Assembly (NCBI RefSeq): GCF_026241105.1
Contig: NZ_JAPFFT010000009.1
Coordinates: forward strand, 62,001 to 126,000
DNA from: Arthrobacter rhizophilus
GTDB taxonomy: Bacteria; Actinomycetota; Actinomycetes; Actinomycetales; Micrococcaceae
Direction of reading: 5' to 3'
DNA length: 64,000 nucleotides
Each line of letters starts with the position of its first letter. Positions within the stretch are counted from its first letter, which is position 1. Shown here in pieces: positions 17,837 to 25,919 of the stretch. Below the pieces are notes generated by a model, which saw only the letters and a list, made by a program, of their open reading frames with translations, had not been told where the DNA came from and did not search any database. Position numbers and translations under genes: made by a program.

Positions 17837-18802
17837 ATGACTGCAACGAATGAAACTGCAAACAGCCGGCTCATCTACGGCTGCATGGGCCTTGGCGGGC
17901 CCTGGGAAGGCAACGAGTACGGTAGCGCCTACGTTGATCAGGCCGCGGAAGCGATCGACGCAGCGATGCGGATCGGGATCACGCTGTTCGACCACGCCGA
18001 CATCTACCGCAGCGGCAAGTCCGAGGCCGTGTTCGGCGACGTGCTGGCCCGGACCTCAGGGCTGCGTGAAAAGATCCAGCTGCAGACCAAGTGCGGAATT
18101 CGGCTCAGCCAGCCAGGAGTCCAAGGACACTACGATCTGAGCAAGGGCGCCATCCTGGAACGGGTCAACGGAAGCCTTCAACGGCTGAGGACCGATTACG
18201 TCGACGTGCTGCTCCTCCACCGCCCGGACCCCCTGATGGAACCCGCAGAGGTGGCGTCCGCCGTCGGGCAGCTCATGGCGGAAGGCAAGGTCCGGCAGCT
18301 TGGGGTGTCCAACATGTCCGGAGCCCAGATCGCCTTCCTCCAGGACAGGCTGGAGACCCCCATCATCGCCAACCAGTTGGAGATGAGTCTTCACCGGCGC
18401 GCCTGGCTCGAGAGCACCGTCCTGGTCAACCATGACGACGCCCTCGGCTACGGTTTCCCGCACGGCACCTTGGAGCACTGCGTCAGCCACGGGATTGAGC
18501 TGCAGGCCTACGGCTCCCTCGCCCAGGGCCGGTACACGGGTTCGACGCCGGATGCCCCGACTGCCGCCGACACCGAGACTGCCGCGTTGGTCGCCAAGCT
18601 TGCGGAAGAGAAGGGTGTTACTCCTGAGGCCGTGCTGCTGGGCTGGCTCATGAAGCACCCTGCCCGCATTTCCCCGGTGTTGGGCAGTTCCAACCCGACG
18701 CGGATTGCGGCCTGCGCGGACGCCGTCGCCGTCGCTGCAGCCATGACTCGGGCCGAGTGGTACGGCCTGTGGGTGGCTGCGCGGGGAAAGAGTGTTCCCT
18801 AA
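17837..18802 (+). CDS. Aldo/keto reductase
   Basis: 321 residues with the AKR TIM-barrel pattern: LIYGCMGLGG at the start, FDHADIYRSGKSE (catalytic Asp and Tyr), LQTKCGIR (catalytic Lys), VDVLLLHRPDPL (catalytic His), QLGVSNMSGAQIA and a late VLGSSNPTRI for NADPH binding. It resembles the YdhF group of NADPH-dependent oxidoreductases. The substrate is unknown, probably an aldehyde or ketose. The gene is bracketed on both sides by copies of the same double palindrome, the left copy only 19 bases before the start codon. GAAAGAG is a weak ribosome site. Confidence 0.9.
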   Translation: MTATNETANSRLIYGCMGLGGPWEGNEYGSAYVDQAAEAIDAAMRIGITLFDHADIYRSGKSEAVFGDVLARTSGLREKIQLQTKCGIRLSQPGVQGHYDLSKGAILERVNGSLQRLRTDYVDVLLLHRPDPLMEPAEVASAVGQLMAEGKVRQLGVSNMSGAQIAFLQDRLETPIIANQLEMSLHRRAWLESTVLVNHDDALGYGFPHGTLEHCVSHGIELQAYGSLAQGRYTGSTPDAPTAADTETAALVAKLAEEKGVTPEAVLLGWLMKHPARISPVLGSSNPTRIAACADAVAVAAAMTRAEWYGLWVAARGKSVP

Positions 18803-18812
18803 GCGCGTTAAG

Positions 18813-18878
18813 CCCAACTAACTCGCAGTTGTTGTCGTTTTGAGGCTTCATAACGACAACAACTGCGAGCTAGTTGGG
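18813..18878. repeat. Dispersed double palindrome, copy 2
   Basis: CCCAACTAACTCGCAGTTGT and its near-complement CAACTGCGAGCTAGTTGGG surround a GTCGTTTTGAGG...ATAACGAC core. It starts 10 bases after the aldo/keto reductase stop. The outer arms differ by one base. Confidence 0.9.
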
Positions 18879-18962
18879 TTGGTTCTGCCTGTCACAATCG
18901 TTTTGTTCGTATTGATGCTCACACCTGCGCCCGATTCTTAGCGTTCCTGGCGGCTGGCCGGA

Positions 18963-18977
18963 TACGGTAGATACATG
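18963..18977 (+). promoter_or_regulatory. Leaderless-type promoter of the CitE-like gene
   Basis: TACGGT (18963-18968) ends 6 bases before the ATG at 18975, with no ribosome site between. Transcription would begin at or next to the start codon. Confidence 0.5.
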
Positions 18978-19838
18978 ACGTCTAGCACCGCCGCCGAGTC
19001 CATTCGGTCCACCCGCAGAATTCCCGCCGACATTGCCCGCTCCTGGCTCCTCGTGAACGCCATGAAGACGGAACTTTTCGACCAGTCGGCCTCATCGCGC
19101 GCGGACGCCATCATCCTTGACATCGAAGACGCCGTGGACCCGTCCCAGAAGGACATTGCCCGCGGCAACGTCATCAATTGGCTGACCGCCGGTGGCCAGG
19201 CCTGGGTCCGGATCAACGACGCCACGAGCCCGTTCTGGGCCGATGACCTCGCCGGTCTGCGTGGCACCCCCGGCCTGTTGGGAGTCATGCTGGCCAAGAC
19301 CGAGTCCGCGGACCAGGTCACGGAATCCTTCCACCGCATGGACGGCAAGACGCCGGTTGTCGCCCTCGTGGAGTCGGCCCTCGGCATCGAGGAAGCCAAC
19401 CACATCGCCCGGGCCCAGGGTGCCTTCCGCCTGGCCTTCGGTTCGGGCGACTTCCGCCGGGACACTGGCATGGCCGCCACCCCTGAGGCGATGGCCTACC
19501 CCCGGGCCAAGCTGGTTGTCGCCAGCCGTGTGGGCAACCTCCCGGGCCCCATCGACGGCCCGACCGTCGGCACCAACCACCCGATCCTGCGCGAGCAGAC
19601 CGGGATCACGGTGACCATGGGCATGACCGGCAAGCTCTGCCTGGCCATCGACCAGACCACCGTCATCAACGAGGTCATCAGCCCCACGCCGTCGGACGTC
19701 GCCTGGGCAACAGACTTCATGAACGACTTCGAAGCAAACGGCAGGGTCATCCGCGACGGTTCCGACCTCCCTCGACTCGGCCGCGCTGAAAAGATCATGA
19801 AACTCGCCGTGGCCTTCGGGGTCCAGCCCTCCCTGTAA
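18975..19838 (+). CDS. HpcH/HpaI aldolase / citrate lyase family protein (CitE-like)
   Basis: 287 residues. It shows the CitE/malyl-CoA lyase barrel: RSWLLVNAMK, ADAIILDIEDAVDP (acidic metal-site strand), WVRINDATSPFW (substrate Arg), VALVESALGIEEA (metal Glu) and FGSGDFRRDTGM (metal Asp). Such enzymes cleave or form C-C bonds in CoA thioesters such as malyl- or citramalyl-CoA. Being single and without citrate lyase alpha/gamma partners, it is a stand-alone CitE-like lyase rather than part of citrate lyase. The start codon follows a -10-like hexamer by 6 bases. The gene is followed by a cluster of GACGCTCGCTCAC repeats. Confidence 0.87.
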   Translation: MTSSTAAESIRSTRRIPADIARSWLLVNAMKTELFDQSASSRADAIILDIEDAVDPSQKDIARGNVINWLTAGGQAWVRINDATSPFWADDLAGLRGTPGLLGVMLAKTESADQVTESFHRMDGKTPVVALVESALGIEEANHIARAQGAFRLAFGSGDFRRDTGMAATPEAMAYPRAKLVVASRVGNLPGPIDGPTVGTNHPILREQTGITVTMGMTGKLCLAIDQTTVINEVISPTPSDVAWATDFMNDFEANGRVIRDGSDLPRLGRAEKIMKLAVAFGVQPSL

Positions 19839-19845
19839 GTCGGGA

Positions 19846-20115
19846 AGCGAGCGTGCTCATGTCGAGACGCTCGCTCACTTATGTCCGGCTTTTTCAGGAC
19901 GCTCGCTCACAAACAAGCCCAACCGACGGGATCCTCCTGCAGATGATCTGAGCGAGCGTCCGACCACAACCGTTGATATGTGAGCGAGCGTCGGAAGGCC
20001 ACCGGACGCCGTCGAACGCTACGGTGGACACCTCGACGGCGTTCTGTCGCCGACGGCGCTCCCGTCCACCGACGCTCGCTCACTTTTGTCGGGTTCTGAC
20101 CAGGCGCTCGCTCAC
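19846..20115. repeat. Cluster of GACGCTCGCTCAC repeats, site A
   Basis: Six near-identical 12-13-base copies occur: direct at about 19866, 19898, 20071 and 20103, inverted at about 19949 and 19981, plus a partial at 19846. Pairs of opposite orientation could fold into hairpins. The 342 bases between the CitE-like gene and the small membrane protein contain nothing else recognisable. A second cluster lies at 48340. Confidence 0.88.
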
Positions 20116-20168
20116 TTTTACCGGATTTTCTCCTGCCGTCCGTGTAAGGGTATCGGGAGCGAGTGACC

Positions 20169-20183
20169 TAAACTTGGGTGGTG
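20169..20183 (+). promoter_or_regulatory. Leaderless-type promoter of the small membrane protein gene
   Basis: TAAACT (20169-20174) ends 6 bases before GTG 20181, which favours this GTG over the GTG at 20178. Confidence 0.45.
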
Positions 20184-20408
20184 CTGAACGAATTCTGGGC
20201 CACGGCCTCCACCACCTACAAGACGCTGGTTTTCAGTGCGATGGGGCTTATCGCCGTCGGAATCATCCTGACGATTGTCGGCAACACCTCACATAACCAA
20301 GGCCTTGCGGTAGCCTCGCTGGCCGTGATCGGGCTCGGCCTGGTTCTGCATGTAGTGGGCATGGTGGTCCGCGGGCAGCAGATCCGCAAAGGTTTGAAGA
20401 AGAAGTAA
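20181..20408 (+). CDS. Small two-helix membrane protein (DUF3188-like)
   Basis: 75 residues. Two hydrophobic helices, LVFSAMGLIAVGIILTIVG and LAVASLAVIGLGLVLHVVGM, are joined by a short polar turn and followed by a basic tail QQIRKGLKKK, which should face the cytoplasm. Similar short proteins are common in Micrococcaceae and have no known function. I set the start at GTG 20181 from the upstream TAAACT. It stands alone between the repeat cluster and the FAD monooxygenase. Confidence 0.7.
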   Translation: MLNEFWATASTTYKTLVFSAMGLIAVGIILTIVGNTSHNQGLAVASLAVIGLGLVLHVVGMVVRGQQIRKGLKKK

Positions 20409-20438
20409 CCCAGCCACGATCCTGACCGGAGTGTAGCG

Positions 20439-21938
20439 ATGACCGAGCATGCCGTAGTGATCGTCGGAGCAGGTCCCGCAGGGTTGATGTTGGCCGGAGA
20501 GTTGGCATTGGCGGGCGTCGACGTCGCTATTGTCGAGCGGCGTGCAAACCAGGATCTCGCCGGCTCACGTGCAGGCGGTTTGCACTCACGCACCATCGAG
20601 GTCCTCGATCAGCGTGGAATTGCTGATCGGTTCCTGTCGGAGGGGCAGGCGGCGCAGGTCGCGGGATTCGCCGGGGTCCGCCTGGACATCAGCGACTTTC
20701 CCACACGTCACAACTACGGGCTCGGGCTGTGGCAGAACCATATCGAGCGCATACTTGCCGGCTGGGTCGGCGAGTTGGCGGTGCCCATCTATCGCGGACG
20801 TGAGGTGACCGGTTTCGCACAGGATGGCACCGGCGTCGACGTCGAGCTGTCCGACGGCCGGCCGTTGCGGGCCGAATACCTCGTCGGGTGCGACGGCGGA
20901 CGCAGTCTGGTCCGTAAAGTAGCCGGCATCGAGTTCCCGGGATGGGATCCGACCACCAGCGCCCTGATCGCCCAGGTCGAGATGGCCGAGCAGCCGCCAC
21001 TGGGTGTCCACCCCAATCCTTTCGGAATCCACTCCTTCGGCAAGTTGGAGTACAAGATTCACGACGGCAAGGTGGTCTACCTGGATGGTGGGCCCGTAGG
21101 CGTCATGGTGACCGAACAGAACGTCGGACCCGCCACAGAACCGACCCTCCAGGATCTGAGCGATGCACTCATCGCCGTATGCGGGACGGATTACGGGATC
21201 CACAGTCCTATCTGGATCTCCAGATTCACCGATATGACCCGGCAGGCCGCGAGCTACCGCGACAGACGAGTCCTTCTCGCCGGCGACGCGGCACACGTGC
21301 ATGCCCCGGACGGCGGACAGGGCCTCAACACCGGTGTGCAGGACGCGGTGAATCTGGGATGGAAGCTGGCCCAGGTGATCAAGCGGATATCCCCGGAAAG
21401 CCTCCTCGATACCTACCATGCCGAGCGTCACCCGGTGGCTGCGCGCGTGCTGCGCAACACAATGGCGAGTGTTGCGCTTCGCCGCCCCGACGAACGCACG
21501 AAGGCCGTGGGAGAAACCATCTCCGAGTTGCTGGGCATGGATGAGCCGCGCAGACGATTCGCCGCGATGATGTCGGGCTTGGACATTCACTACGACCTCG
21601 GCGAAGGACACCCGCTGCTCGGGCGCCGCATGCCAGATCTCGAACTGGTGACCTCCGATGGCCCGCTGCGGGTCTTCACCCTGCTTCACGAGGCCCGTCC
21701 GGTGCTCCTCAACCTCGGTGAGCCAGATGGCGTCGACATCACTCCATGGGCAGATCGGGTTCAGCTGATCGGTGCCACATACCGTGGTGTGTGGGAGCTT
21801 CCGGCACTCGGCGCGGTCACTGCTCCGACCGCCGTGTTGGTTCGGCCCGACGGATATGTGGCCTGGGTCGGAGACGGTACCCAGCTGGGCCTCGCCGACG
21901 CGCTGGCCACGTGGTTCGGACCGCCTACCGCGGCGTAG
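20439..21938 (+). CDS. FAD-dependent aromatic monooxygenase (PheA/TfdB class)
   Basis: 499 residues of the class A flavin hydroxylases. The FAD loop is VVIVGAGPAGLMLAGELALA (residues 6-25), the DG motif is GCDGGRSLVRK, and the GD motif LLAGDAAHVHAPDGGQGLNTG binds the ribityl chain. The C-terminal ~90 residues form a thioredoxin-like domain ending VLVRPDGYVAWVGDG, as in phenol hydroxylases, polyketide hydroxylases and rifampicin monooxygenases. It uses NADPH and O2 to hydroxylate an aromatic compound. The substrate may be a phenol or an antibiotic; there is no linked pathway gene. The ATG at 20439 follows CGGAG. Confidence 0.88.
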   Translation: MTEHAVVIVGAGPAGLMLAGELALAGVDVAIVERRANQDLAGSRAGGLHSRTIEVLDQRGIADRFLSEGQAAQVAGFAGVRLDISDFPTRHNYGLGLWQNHIERILAGWVGELAVPIYRGREVTGFAQDGTGVDVELSDGRPLRAEYLVGCDGGRSLVRKVAGIEFPGWDPTTSALIAQVEMAEQPPLGVHPNPFGIHSFGKLEYKIHDGKVVYLDGGPVGVMVTEQNVGPATEPTLQDLSDALIAVCGTDYGIHSPIWISRFTDMTRQAASYRDRRVLLAGDAAHVHAPDGGQGLNTGVQDAVNLGWKLAQVIKRISPESLLDTYHAERHPVAARVLRNTMASVALRRPDERTKAVGETISELLGMDEPRRRFAAMMSGLDIHYDLGEGHPLLGRRMPDLELVTSDGPLRVFTLLHEARPVLLNLGEPDGVDITPWADRVQLIGATYRGVWELPALGAVTAPTAVLVRPDGYVAWVGDGTQLGLADALATWFGPPTAA

Positions 21939-21989
21939 TGCGCCGGTTTCGACGATCAGTCTGTTAGGTGGAGACACGTCCCGGGCCGA

Positions 21990-22004
21990 TAGGGTTGGAC
22001 CATG
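21990..22004 (+). promoter_or_regulatory. Leaderless-type promoter of the HadA-like gene
   Basis: TAGGGT (21990-21995) ends 6 bases before ATG 22002. Confidence 0.5.
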
Positions 22005-22472
22005 ACATCACATCCGGTTAATCCGAACTTGCTGGGCCGCAGCTACCCTGCCGCAGAGGTGTACGACGTCGGCCGCGAAAAGATCCGGGAGTTCGCCCGG
22101 GCCGTGAAAGCCACCCACCCCGCCCACTTCGACGTCGAAGCCGCCAAAGCCCTCGGGCACAGCGACCTCGTCGCCCCGCCGACCTTCGCCATCATCGTTG
22201 CCCAGCGGGCCGATGCCCAGCTGATCGAGGACCCCGATTCCGGGATTGACTTCAGCCGCGTGGTCCACGCAGACCAGCGCTTCACGCACCACCGCGCGAT
22301 TGTTGCCGGAGACCAGTTGCGGGCCGAGCTGCACGTCGACGGCGTCCGCGCCATGGGCGGCGGGGCCATGATCACCACGCGTTCGGAAATCTTCGCTGTC
22401 AGCGAGGACAACCAGCGCGAAAGGGTCGCCACCACCACCTCGTCCATCCTGGTCCGCGGAGAGGGACAGTAG
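22002..22472 (+). CDS. MaoC-like dehydratase subunit A (HadA/FAS1-dehydratase-like)
   Basis: 156 residues of the N-terminal MaoC (FAS1_DH_region/HadA) half. NPNLLGRSYPAAEVYDVGRE opens it, LVAPPTFAIIVAQRA is the substrate-tunnel strand and VVHADQRFTHHRAIVAGDQL the hot-dog strand. The catalytic Asp/His of hydratase 2 is usually in the partner. It should pair with the next gene to dehydrate (3R)-hydroxyacyl thioesters. The two genes are 2 bases apart. In mycobacteria such halves (HadAB) extend mycolic precursors; this group makes no mycolates, so another acyl substrate is likely. Confidence 0.87.
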   Translation: MTSHPVNPNLLGRSYPAAEVYDVGREKIREFARAVKATHPAHFDVEAAKALGHSDLVAPPTFAIIVAQRADAQLIEDPDSGIDFSRVVHADQRFTHHRAIVAGDQLRAELHVDGVRAMGGGAMITTRSEIFAVSEDNQRERVATTTSSILVRGEGQ

Positions 22473-22474
22473 CC

Positions 22475-22912
22475 ATGAGCTTGAAACTCGAAGAACTCAC
22501 CGTCGGGCAGGAAATCGGTACCCGCAGCATCGAGGTCACCCGCCAGGACCTGGTCAAATACGCGGGCGCGTCCGGCGACTTCAACCCGATCCACTGGAAC
22601 GAATCCTTCGCCACCGGCGTCGAACTTCCCGGAGTCATCGCCCACGGCATGTTCACCATGGGCTCCGCAGTGCAATTGGTGAGCGACTGGGCCGGCGACC
22701 CTGCCGCCGTCGTCGACTACCAGACGCGCTTCACCAAACCGGTGCTGGTCGCCGACACCACTGGCACGAGCGAGCCCGGCGCGGTGATTGAGGTTTCCGG
22801 CGTGGTGGGAGCGCTCGACGCCGATTCCCGCACCGCCCGCATCGACCTGACCGTCACCTTTGGCGGCCAGAAAGTCCTGATGAAATCCCAGGCCGTCGTG
22901 AAGCTCGCTTGA
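22475..22912 (+). CDS. MaoC-like dehydratase subunit B (HadB-like)
   Basis: 145 residues, a single hot-dog domain with the hydratase-2 signature YAGASGDFNPIHWNESFA (catalytic Asp and His) and LPGVIAHGMFTMG. It is the catalytic partner of the preceding HadA-like half; together they form the heterodimeric (R)-specific enoyl hydratase / 3-hydroxyacyl dehydratase. The stop overlaps the TTG start of the MFS gene. Confidence 0.9.
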   Translation: MSLKLEELTVGQEIGTRSIEVTRQDLVKYAGASGDFNPIHWNESFATGVELPGVIAHGMFTMGSAVQLVSDWAGDPAAVVDYQTRFTKPVLVADTTGTSEPGAVIEVSGVVGALDADSRTARIDLTVTFGGQKVLMKSQAVVKLA

Positions 22913-24243
22913 GCAGGCTGCAACAGTCAGCACCACGCGCCACCGCGGCGGAATTGTCGCGGTGGCGCAATGCTGTTGTGGTCGCGTACGGCGCAAGCGG
23001 CCTGGCATTCTCTTCCTGGGTGTCCAGGTTGCCGGCGATCCGCGATGGACTGAACCTGACACCTGGCACTGTCGGCCTCCTGTTGATGTGCATGACGGTG
23101 GCATCGTTCGTTTCCGTGTCCGCATCCGGAGTGATCGTGATCCGGCTCGGATCACGGTTGACCACCCGGATCGGCGGCGCCATGGTGGGCGTCGGCCTGG
23201 CGGTCGCCGGTTTTGGCACGTCCGTGCTGGCAAACCCGGTGGTGGTGGCGGCCGGGCTCATGGTGATAGGCCTCGGCACAGCCAGCTGGAACACGGCATC
23301 CAATGTAGAGGGAGCGTCGCTGGAACGCGCGCTTGAACGGCACATCATGCCGCGTCTCCATGGATCCTTCAGCCTGGGCACCGTTGCGGGCGCAGGGCTC
23401 GGAGCCTGGGCAGCTGCCGCCGGACTACCGGTCTTTTGGCATTTGGCTGCGGCCGGCCTGGTGGTCGCCGTCTCCGTAGTGACCGCGGCCGCCTGGTTCC
23501 GAGCGGACGCCGCGCGCCATTCCACAGGACGAGGTACCGCAAAGGCCTTCAAGCCCGAAAAGCCGGACACGTTTGAAGATCCTTCAACCGGCCCCTTGCC
23601 CATCATCCAGCCCGGCAAGCAGAAACCGGCCGAACCGCTGGACAGCAAACGCATGGTGGCCCGGGCATGGCGCGAACGCCGGACCCTCTTGCTCGGCTTG
23701 CTCGTCCTGGGGCTCGCCCTGGCAGAAGGCGCAGCGGGGGATTGGGTGGCCTTGGCGTTGGCCGATGGCCATGGTCAATCCGATGCGGCCGGAGCCGTGG
23801 GTTATGGAATCTTCGTGACGTTCATGACAGTGGGACGCTTTGCCGGGACGGTGGTCTTGGACCGCTTCGGACGCGTTCCGGTGATGCGTTGGTGTTCGGC
23901 CACGGCCGTGGTCGGCCTGGCGTTGTTTGTCTTCTCGCCGGTGCCGTGGCTGGCCTTCGTGGCACTGGCCATCTGGGGGCTCGGTGCCTCCTTGGGCTTC
24001 CCGGTGGGCATGTCGGCCGCCGCGGACGATCCAGCGCACGCCGCGGCCCGGGTTTCCGTTGTGTCCACGATTGGCTATGGGGCTTTCCTTTGCGGTCCGC
24101 CGCTGTTGGGGTTGCTGGCGGAGCACTTCGGCATCCTGCATTCCTTGCTCGCCGTCCTTGTCCTGCTCGTCGCGAGCTTCTTACTGGCGCCCGTCTCGCG
24201 GAAGCGCGCCCCTGAGTCGGCCAGGGCGGGCAATCCCCGCTAG
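22909..24243 (+). CDS. MFS transporter
   Basis: 444 residues with 12 predicted membrane helices in two halves. GASGLAFSSWVSRLPAIRDGL at the start and SASGVIVIRLGSRLTTRIGG (the loop 2-3 motif) are typical of the small YbjJ-like family. A long hydrophilic linker of about 50 residues (ARHSTGRGTAKAF to MVARAWRERRTLL) separates the halves. Transport direction and substrate are unknown. A TTG start overlaps the HadB stop (TTGA), so it is co-translated with the dehydratase pair; it might export or import a related acyl compound. Confidence 0.85.
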   Translation: MSRLQQSAPRATAAELSRWRNAVVVAYGASGLAFSSWVSRLPAIRDGLNLTPGTVGLLLMCMTVASFVSVSASGVIVIRLGSRLTTRIGGAMVGVGLAVAGFGTSVLANPVVVAAGLMVIGLGTASWNTASNVEGASLERALERHIMPRLHGSFSLGTVAGAGLGAWAAAAGLPVFWHLAAAGLVVAVSVVTAAAWFRADAARHSTGRGTAKAFKPEKPDTFEDPSTGPLPIIQPGKQKPAEPLDSKRMVARAWRERRTLLLGLLVLGLALAEGAAGDWVALALADGHGQSDAAGAVGYGIFVTFMTVGRFAGTVVLDRFGRVPVMRWCSATAVVGLALFVFSPVPWLAFVALAIWGLGASLGFPVGMSAAADDPAHAAARVSVVSTIGYGAFLCGPPLLGLLAEHFGILHSLLAVLVLLVASFLLAPVSRKRAPESARAGNPR

Positions 24244-24255
24244 GCTTGTTTGGTG
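24241..24255 (+). promoter_or_regulatory. Leaderless-type promoter of murB
   Basis: TAGGCT (24241-24246) ends 6 bases before GTG 24253. The -10 uses the stop codon of the upstream transporter gene. Confidence 0.5.
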
Positions 24256-25320
24256 ACCCAGACGATGCTCTCCGAACTGACCACGGCCGCCGTTGGTGGC
24301 CCTGCCGGCACCTTTGTGGAAGCCCGAACCGAAGAGGAAATCATCGACGCCGTCCGTTCGGCAGATGCGGCCGGCGACAACCTGCTCATCATCGGTGGCG
24401 GGTCCAACCTGCTGATCTCCGACGCCGGATACCCAGGCACCGTGCTCAAGATCGCGTCGCAGGGATTCACCGTCAACTCGGAGGATAGTTGCGGAGGAGT
24501 CTCTGTGGTGGTCCAGGCGGGGCACAATTGGGACGCCCTCGTGGAGCACTCCGTGTTGCACGCGTGGTCCGGGCTGGAAGCCCTCTCAGGCATCCCCGGC
24601 GCCACGGGTGCCACTCCCGTGCAGAACGTGGGCGCCTACGGTGCAGATGTCTCCCAGACCATCGCGGCCGTCCGTACCTGGGACCGCGAACGCAACGCCG
24701 TGCAAACCTTCACCAACTCAGAGCTCAAGTTCGGCTACCGGGACTCCATCCTCAAACAGACCACTGCCGAGGGCTCACCCCGTTACGTGGTGTTGACGGT
24801 TGAATTCCAGCTGCCGCTCGGACGCATGAGCGCCCCCATCCGGTACGCAGAGCTGGCCCGGTCCCTCGGGGTTGAGGCAGGGAAGCGCGCATACTCCAAC
24901 GATGTCCGGCGTGAAGTCCTGCGTCTGCGTGCCTCCAAGGGCATGGTCCTCGACGCTTCGGACAGGGACACGTATTCCACCGGTTCCTTTTTCACCAACC
25001 CGATTGTTTCGGCCGCGGCGGCTACATCTTTGCCTGACGGGGCGCCGCAGTACCCGGCTGGAAACGATGGCCTCGTGAAGCTGTCGGCAGCTTGGCTGAT
25101 CGACCACGCCGGCTTCGGCAAAGGCTTCGGGCTCGACCCCGCGAGCGTGTCCGGCGGACGTGCCTCGCTCTCCACCAAACACACCCTGGCCATCACCAAC
25201 AGGGGAGGGGCGAGCGCAGAGGACCTGATCGCGATCGCGCGCGAGGTGCGCCGCGGCGTCGTCGAGCGCTTTGGCATTGAACTGCATCCGGAGCCGCTAC
25301 TGATCGGTTTGACCCTTTAG
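24253..25320 (+). CDS. murB: UDP-N-acetylmuramate dehydrogenase
   Basis: 355 residues, type I MurB. FAD-binding part: IIGGGSNLLISDAGYPG and GIPGATGATPVQNVGAYGAD. The substrate domain includes FGYRDSILKQ, the catalytic Ser in STGSFFTNP and the catalytic Glu in LHPEPLLIG near the end. It reduces UDP-GlcNAc-enolpyruvate to UDP-MurNAc with NADPH, the second committed step of peptidoglycan synthesis, in the cytoplasm. It starts 9 bases after the MFS gene. GTG 24253 is preferred to the upstream TTG because TAGGCT lies 6 bases before it. Confidence 0.95.
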   Translation: MTQTMLSELTTAAVGGPAGTFVEARTEEEIIDAVRSADAAGDNLLIIGGGSNLLISDAGYPGTVLKIASQGFTVNSEDSCGGVSVVVQAGHNWDALVEHSVLHAWSGLEALSGIPGATGATPVQNVGAYGADVSQTIAAVRTWDRERNAVQTFTNSELKFGYRDSILKQTTAEGSPRYVVLTVEFQLPLGRMSAPIRYAELARSLGVEAGKRAYSNDVRREVLRLRASKGMVLDASDRDTYSTGSFFTNPIVSAAAATSLPDGAPQYPAGNDGLVKLSAAWLIDHAGFGKGFGLDPASVSGGRASLSTKHTLAITNRGGASAEDLIAIAREVRRGVVERFGIELHPEPLLIGLTL

Positions 25321-25337
25321 GGCCTGCGAGGAAGCTC

Positions 25338-25808
25338 TCAGCGCTTTCCGGTCGGAAGCACCTTGTTGAGCAACAGGAACGTCAGTCCGCAGCTTGCCGC
25401 CCCCAAAAGGAAGATCTGGCTGAACGCTATGCTCTGCGGCGACGGGCCGCCGGGCGAAATCCAGCCCGCGGCAGCGAAGCCTATAACGCCGAGCAGCATG
25501 ACCACGGCGGCAAACAGGAAGCTGCGCACCTGATCTGCGGCGCCTGCCTGGAACCCCGATTCGGGATCGTCAGCCGGCTCGCCCGACGACGGCTGGCACG
25601 CGGCGGCAAGGCCGAGGAAGAGGGCTGCGGCGCCGGTGGCGGCGAGGCCCACCTCTTGGACGGTCTGCATGGATGGCGACAATCGCACTCCAGCACCGAC
25701 GGCTATGGCCAGTCCGCAGACAAGCCCGACGGCGGCAGCGCACCAGCCTGCGGCCGCTAACCGCCGGCTGAGCGGCCGCAGCAGCGGACCCAAATCACCG
25801 AACAGCAT
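25338..25808 (-). CDS. Hypothetical four-helix membrane protein
   Basis: 156 residues of no recognised family. Four hydrophobic stretches are visible: GWCAAAVGLVCGLAIAVGAG, VGLAATGAAALFLGLAAA, FLFAAVVMLLGVIGFAAAG and IFLLGAASCGLTFLLLN, with a polar acidic loop (GEPADDPESGFQAG) in the middle. TACTCT ends 6 bases before the ATG at 25808, consistent with a leaderless transcript; GAAGGA is also there but too close to be a normal ribosome site. It is convergent with murB and divergent from the AlkZ-like gene. Confidence 0.7.
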   Translation of the reverse strand: MLFGDLGPLLRPLSRRLAAAGWCAAAVGLVCGLAIAVGAGVRLSPSMQTVQEVGLAATGAAALFLGLAAACQPSSGEPADDPESGFQAGAADQVRSFLFAAVVMLLGVIGFAAAGWISPGGPSPQSIAFSQIFLLGAASCGLTFLLLNKVLPTGKR

Positions 25809-25904
25809 TCCTTCAGAGTAGGAGAGGCTGCTGGAAGGCTCCTGTGAGCGGGATGGAAGTTCCTCGTGCCGTTATTGCGGACCGAAGCTGTCCGCCGTGC
25901 GTCC

Positions 25905-25919
25905 TATGATGGGGCCATG
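25905..25919 (+). promoter_or_regulatory. Leaderless-type promoter of the AlkZ-like gene
   Basis: TATGAT (25905-25910) ends 6 bases before ATG 25917 and supports this start over earlier in-frame codons. Confidence 0.5.
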
